A stretch of DNA of 64,000 bases from Humidesulfovibrio mexicanus (lineage in GTDB: Bacteria; Desulfobacterota; Desulfovibrionia; Desulfovibrionales; Desulfovibrionaceae). Position 1 is the first letter of the stretch. The number at the start of each line of letters is the position of its first letter. The stretch spans positions 1-64,000 of the forward strand of contig NZ_FZOC01000002.1 of the NCBI RefSeq assembly GCF_900188225.1, given 5' to 3'. The position numbers and the translations under genes are program-made. Shown here piece after piece: positions 61,255 through 64,000 of this stretch. Below the pieces are notes generated by a model. That model made no database searches. It saw only the letters and a program-made list of their open reading frames with translations, and was not told the origin of the DNA.

Positions 61255-63024
61255 CTAGGCCGCGTTCGTGTCGTCCAGGCCGCCCACGCAGCGGTCCACC
61301 TCGCGCACCTTGGCCAGAATGTTCTTGCCGATGCGCTTGAACTCCGAGAGGTCGGCCGGGTGGTAGGAGCGCCGGGTCTTGGCCAGTCCGGCCAGGTCGA
61401 TGGTCTCGTTGAACAGGTACGGCAGGTAGAGCGGATCCTGGCGCACGAAGAAGAGCGCCTGCTCAAGCAGGGTGTGGATTTCGTCCTGGCTCTGGCCGCA
61501 CTGGCGGAAGAGCTTCTGCATCCGCTTCTCCAGCCCGCGGAAGGAGCTTGTCCAGATGTGGCTGCGCGGCTCGAAGCGCATGGCCTTGGCCGTGCCCCGC
61601 GCCTGGCCCAGGGCGTTCAGGAAGCGCTCGCGGCTGCCCGGAGCGCACGCGAGCAGGCCTTCGCTCCGCGCCTGGCCCAGATCCACAGCGGGAGCCCCCT
61701 CGATGACCACGCCGCCGCCGTACAGGTTGGCGATGCGGAAGGGAGCCTTCTTTATGTCGTTCTCCAGGTCGCGCTTGCTGGTCAGGTACTGGACGCTGGA
61801 GATGATCTCCTCGCCCCAAAGGTTCTTCAAACGCTGGTGCATGGCCGGATCGAAGGCCACTTCGCGCCCGGCGGCGTGGTGCCCCATGGCGTGGGTACTG
61901 CCGCCCTTCCAGGCGAAGTCCTGTCCGGCCAGCAGAATGCTCGACGCGCCCATCCAGCGCAGCAGGCGCACCAGGGTCAGGCTCACGTTGCCGCCAGCGT
62001 CCAGCACGAACTCGTGGTCCTGCATGGCGAAGGTGCCCAGGCCTCCCTGGGTCCACAGGGGCAGGGTGGGGCCGGGGTAGCGGCGCACCACCTCGGGGTT
62101 GACCTTGGTGGAGTAGATGAGCGGGATGTCCGAGGCCCATTCCTCGTCCAGGCGGTTGTACACCGAGAGCATGGAGCCGTCATAGTCCAGCGCCAGGCAG
62201 AAGTGCGGCTTAAGGTCCAGGCGGCGCAGGGCTGGCAGGGTCTGCAGGGCCGAGGCGTACAGGGCGTAGCCGGGGTTTGCCGCCAGTTCCGGGGCGAAGC
62301 GCTCCAGCGAGGGGCCGGCGCCCAGCACAACGGCCCCGACGCCGCGCGCGGCGTCCTTCAGGGGCAGCAGGCTGCCATCGGCCTGGGCGCGGCGGAAGTT
62401 CTTGAGCTCGTTGCCCACCATCACGTCCTGGCGGCAGCGCAGGGTGACCATCTCCACGCTGAAGTTCTCCAGGCGGTTTTTCACCGTCTCGGTCCAGCGG
62501 GCGTACTCCGGGCCCAGCTGGCGGCTGGGGATGTCGCCGCGCAGGTAAATTTTGCCGTACACGTACTGCAGGTCCAGGTGGCGAATGTACTCGTTCAGGT
62601 GTTCCTCGTTGGGGGCGAGGAAGTGCAGCTTCTTGTTGGCGAAGAACGGCCTGTAGTCGGTTTGGCCCAGGCAGGCCAGCAGCAGTTCCGCGTTGGGCTC
62701 GATAACAAGGATCTTGTGCGAGTCCGGGCTCTTGACGAGCAAGTGGTTGAGCCCGTAGCCCACATTGCAGCCAATGATGATGCTGGCGGAGAGGTCGGGC
62801 TTGTCCATGTTCGGCCAGTCGCGGTAGAGCAGCCCCGGAGGCATGGCCTCGAACAGACCGGGCCCACCCGGAATGCGCCAGTCGATGTTGCCCCATCGGT
62901 TGACAAAGACGGCGGTTTTCAGGGACTGTTCATCGAACTGGCTGTGGGACAGCCAATCATACAGCGCCGGGCTGGCCTTCTCAAGCGCGGTGATGTTGTC
63001 TTTCAGGAACGGGAACATGGTCAT
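61255..63024 (-). CDS. Maf/DUF115-family protein (motility-accessory-factor-like glycosyltransferase)
   Basis: The protein is 589 residues from ATG 63024 with AGAGAGG upstream. The middle domain has GVGAVVLGAGPSLERFAPELA, the nucleotide-binding signature of DUF115/MptE-like proteins, and later GGNVSLTLVRLLRWMGASSIL. Maf proteins attach nonulosonic acids such as pseudaminic acid to flagellin. No flagellin or pseudaminate genes are in the window. The extra ~200-residue N-terminal part is typical of the Desulfovibrio type. Confidence 0.8.
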   Translation of the reverse strand: MTMFPFLKDNITALEKASPALYDWLSHSQFDEQSLKTAVFVNRWGNIDWRIPGGPGLFEAMPPGLLYRDWPNMDKPDLSASIIIGCNVGYGLNHLLVKSPDSHKILVIEPNAELLLACLGQTDYRPFFANKKLHFLAPNEEHLNEYIRHLDLQYVYGKIYLRGDIPSRQLGPEYARWTETVKNRLENFSVEMVTLRCRQDVMVGNELKNFRRAQADGSLLPLKDAARGVGAVVLGAGPSLERFAPELAANPGYALYASALQTLPALRRLDLKPHFCLALDYDGSMLSVYNRLDEEWASDIPLIYSTKVNPEVVRRYPGPTLPLWTQGGLGTFAMQDHEFVLDAGGNVSLTLVRLLRWMGASSILLAGQDFAWKGGSTHAMGHHAAGREVAFDPAMHQRLKNLWGEEIISSVQYLTSKRDLENDIKKAPFRIANLYGGGVVIEGAPAVDLGQARSEGLLACAPGSRERFLNALGQARGTAKAMRFEPRSHIWTSSFRGLEKRMQKLFRQCGQSQDEIHTLLEQALFFVRQDPLYLPYLFNETIDLAGLAKTRRSYHPADLSEFKRIGKNILAKVREVDRCVGGLDDTNAA

Positions 63025-63112
63025 GGGCCGACCTCTCTTGTTTGGGCCCGACAATGCAAATCACGGGCCAGAGGCTCCGCTGCACGGCGGGCCCTGGCGC
63101 AGGGGCGCATAG

Positions 63113-64000
63113 ATGGAACGCACGGACATTTTGCGGCTTGTGGGCGGCACCCCGCTGGTGGAGATTCGCCGCCTGAATCCCCATTCTGGCGTCAAAATCA
63201 TGGCGAAGCTGGAGTGCATGAACCCCGGCGGCTCCATCAAGGACCGCGTGGCCGCGGCCATGATCGAGGCGGCGGAGCACAGCGGCGAGCTTGTCCCCGG
63301 CAAGACCATCATCGAGGCCACCAGCGGCAACACGGGCATTGGCCTGGCCATGGTGGCCGCGGTGAAGGGCTACAAGATGTGCCTCATCATGCCCGATTCC
63401 GCCAGCGAGGAGCGCAAGCGCATCATGCGCGCCTACGGCGCGGAGATCCGCCTCACTCCCGGACGGCTGGGCACGGATGGCGCCATCGAGCTGGCCTACC
63501 GCCTGGCCCGCACCGAGCCGGACACCTACGTGCTCATGGACCAGTTCAACAACCCCAACAGCATCGCCGCCCACTACAACGGCACCGGCCCGGAAATATG
63601 GGAACAGACCGGCGGGAGCGTGACCCATGTGGTGGCCGCGCTGGGCACCTCGGGCACGGCCATGGGCCTGGCCAAGAGCATGCACGAGCATCCGGGCGTG
63701 GCGGTCTGCGCCATAGAGCCTTTTGCCGGGCACAAGATCCAGGGCCTCAAGAACATGCACGAGTCCTATCCTCCGGGCATCTACAACAAGAAGGCCCTGG
63801 ACCGCATCCTGCGCGTGGAGGACGAGGAGGCCTTCGAATGCTGCCGCCGACTGGCGCGCGAGGAAGGGCTGTTCATGGGCATGAGCTCCGGCGCGGCCCT
63901 TGCCGGGGCGCTTAAGCTGGCGGCGGAGCTGGCGGCCGAGGGCAGGGGCGGCTACATCGTGGTGATTTTTCCGGACGGCGGGGAACGCTACCTGTCCACC
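63113..64000 (+). CDS. cysK: Cysteine synthase (O-acetylserine sulfhydrylase), 3' end outside window
   Basis: The protein starts at ATG 63113 (AGGGG 7 bases upstream) and is open to the last base; 296 residues are visible. The PLP lysine K43 lies in NPGGSIKDRVA; TSGNTGIGLA (70-79) binds the substrate and GTSGTAMG the PLP phosphate. Family role: O-acetylserine plus sulfide gives cysteine. Length so far is nearly that of CysK (about 305-320), so it is almost complete unless a fused domain follows. Confidence 0.92.
   Translation, partial: MERTDILRLVGGTPLVEIRRLNPHSGVKIMAKLECMNPGGSIKDRVAAAMIEAAEHSGELVPGKTIIEATSGNTGIGLAMVAAVKGYKMCLIMPDSASEERKRIMRAYGAEIRLTPGRLGTDGAIELAYRLARTEPDTYVLMDQFNNPNSIAAHYNGTGPEIWEQTGGSVTHVVAALGTSGTAMGLAKSMHEHPGVAVCAIEPFAGHKIQGLKNMHESYPPGIYNKKALDRILRVEDEEAFECCRRLAREEGLFMGMSSGAALAGALKLAAELAAEGRGGYIVVIFPDGGERYLST

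Noticed and set aside
61240-63915. Plus-strand ORF of 891 codons over the DUF115 and cysteine synthase genes
   Set aside because: Runs through two different well-supported genes in a wrong frame.

Overview
The window is GC-rich and gene-dense. It reads as the chromosome of a sulfate-reducing deltaproteobacterium of the Desulfovibrio type. The main reasons are a Tat-exported periplasmic [NiFe] hydrogenase operon (small subunit, large subunit, maturation protease, HypC chaperone), an Fe-S protein plus cytochrome b module of the respiratory-complex type, lactate-permease and glycerol-dehydrogenase genes, UGA-encoded selenocysteine, and Gram-negative envelope genes (lpxB, ExbB/ExbD/TonB-like, an ArnT-like transferase). 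Genus and species cannot be fixed from the sequence alone.

Layout: 1-2150 is the 3' end of a contact-dependent-inhibition (CdiA-like) locus: a toxin tail ending in a CD38-like ADP-ribosyl cyclase/NADase domain, its candidate immunity gene, a terminator, and a displaced, broken second toxin-tail cassette, next to an initiator tRNA. 2334-7055 holds two glycosyltransferases, a receiver-only response regulator, a TtuB/TtuA-like tRNA-thiolation pair and a glycerol dehydrogenase. 7173-9072 holds a membrane protein and a selenocysteine peroxiredoxin split by an in-frame UGA. 9371-15779 holds a beta-hydroxyacid dehydrogenase, two peptide-type ABC permeases, a cysteine-cluster protein, recN, an M48 lipoprotein protease and a zinc-ribbon protein. 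15803-25866 is a minus-strand block: MFS carrier, hisC-like aminotransferase, HATPase/GNAT-like protein, CPA2 antiporter, P-type ATPase and CNNM-type protein.

26081-31921 holds a chemoreceptor and a four-gene TonB-like/ExbD/ExbB/G3E-GTPase operon that looks like energised metal uptake and delivery. 31983-35567 is a GntR-led operon with a small RR-containing protein, an unrecognised multi-pass membrane protein and a Tat-exported metallo-beta-lactamase-fold protein. It is separated from a divergent PAS sensor gene by a stretch with repeated CTGGTTGGGCCAG-like operators. 37850-39328 holds tRNA-Leu and citrate synthase. 39612-44990 is the redox section: Fe-S/cytochrome b pair facing the hydrogenase operon, which has a strong terminator between the structural and maturation genes.

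45356-52610 holds a thiamine-binding-like protein, a flavin reductase, a lipoprotein, a lactate-permease-family carrier, a MoaD/ThiF pair, a GAF-HD-GYP protein, a TrpF-like protein lacking the catalytic cysteine, infA and a cold-shock protein. A visibly AT-rich DUF3644-like gene (52658-53683) has been inserted right at the cold-shock gene terminator. 53731-63024 is mostly envelope-related: YccF, LpxB, a Gfo/Idh dehydrogenase, a TPR membrane protein, a BON lipoprotein, an ArnT-like GT39, a PAP2 phosphatase and a Maf/DUF115 protein. The window ends inside a cysteine synthase gene.

The strongest items for follow-up are the CD38-like toxin, the UGA-containing peroxiredoxin with a SECIS-like hairpin and no resolving cysteine, the GntR operator array with its unknown operon, and the DUF3644 island.
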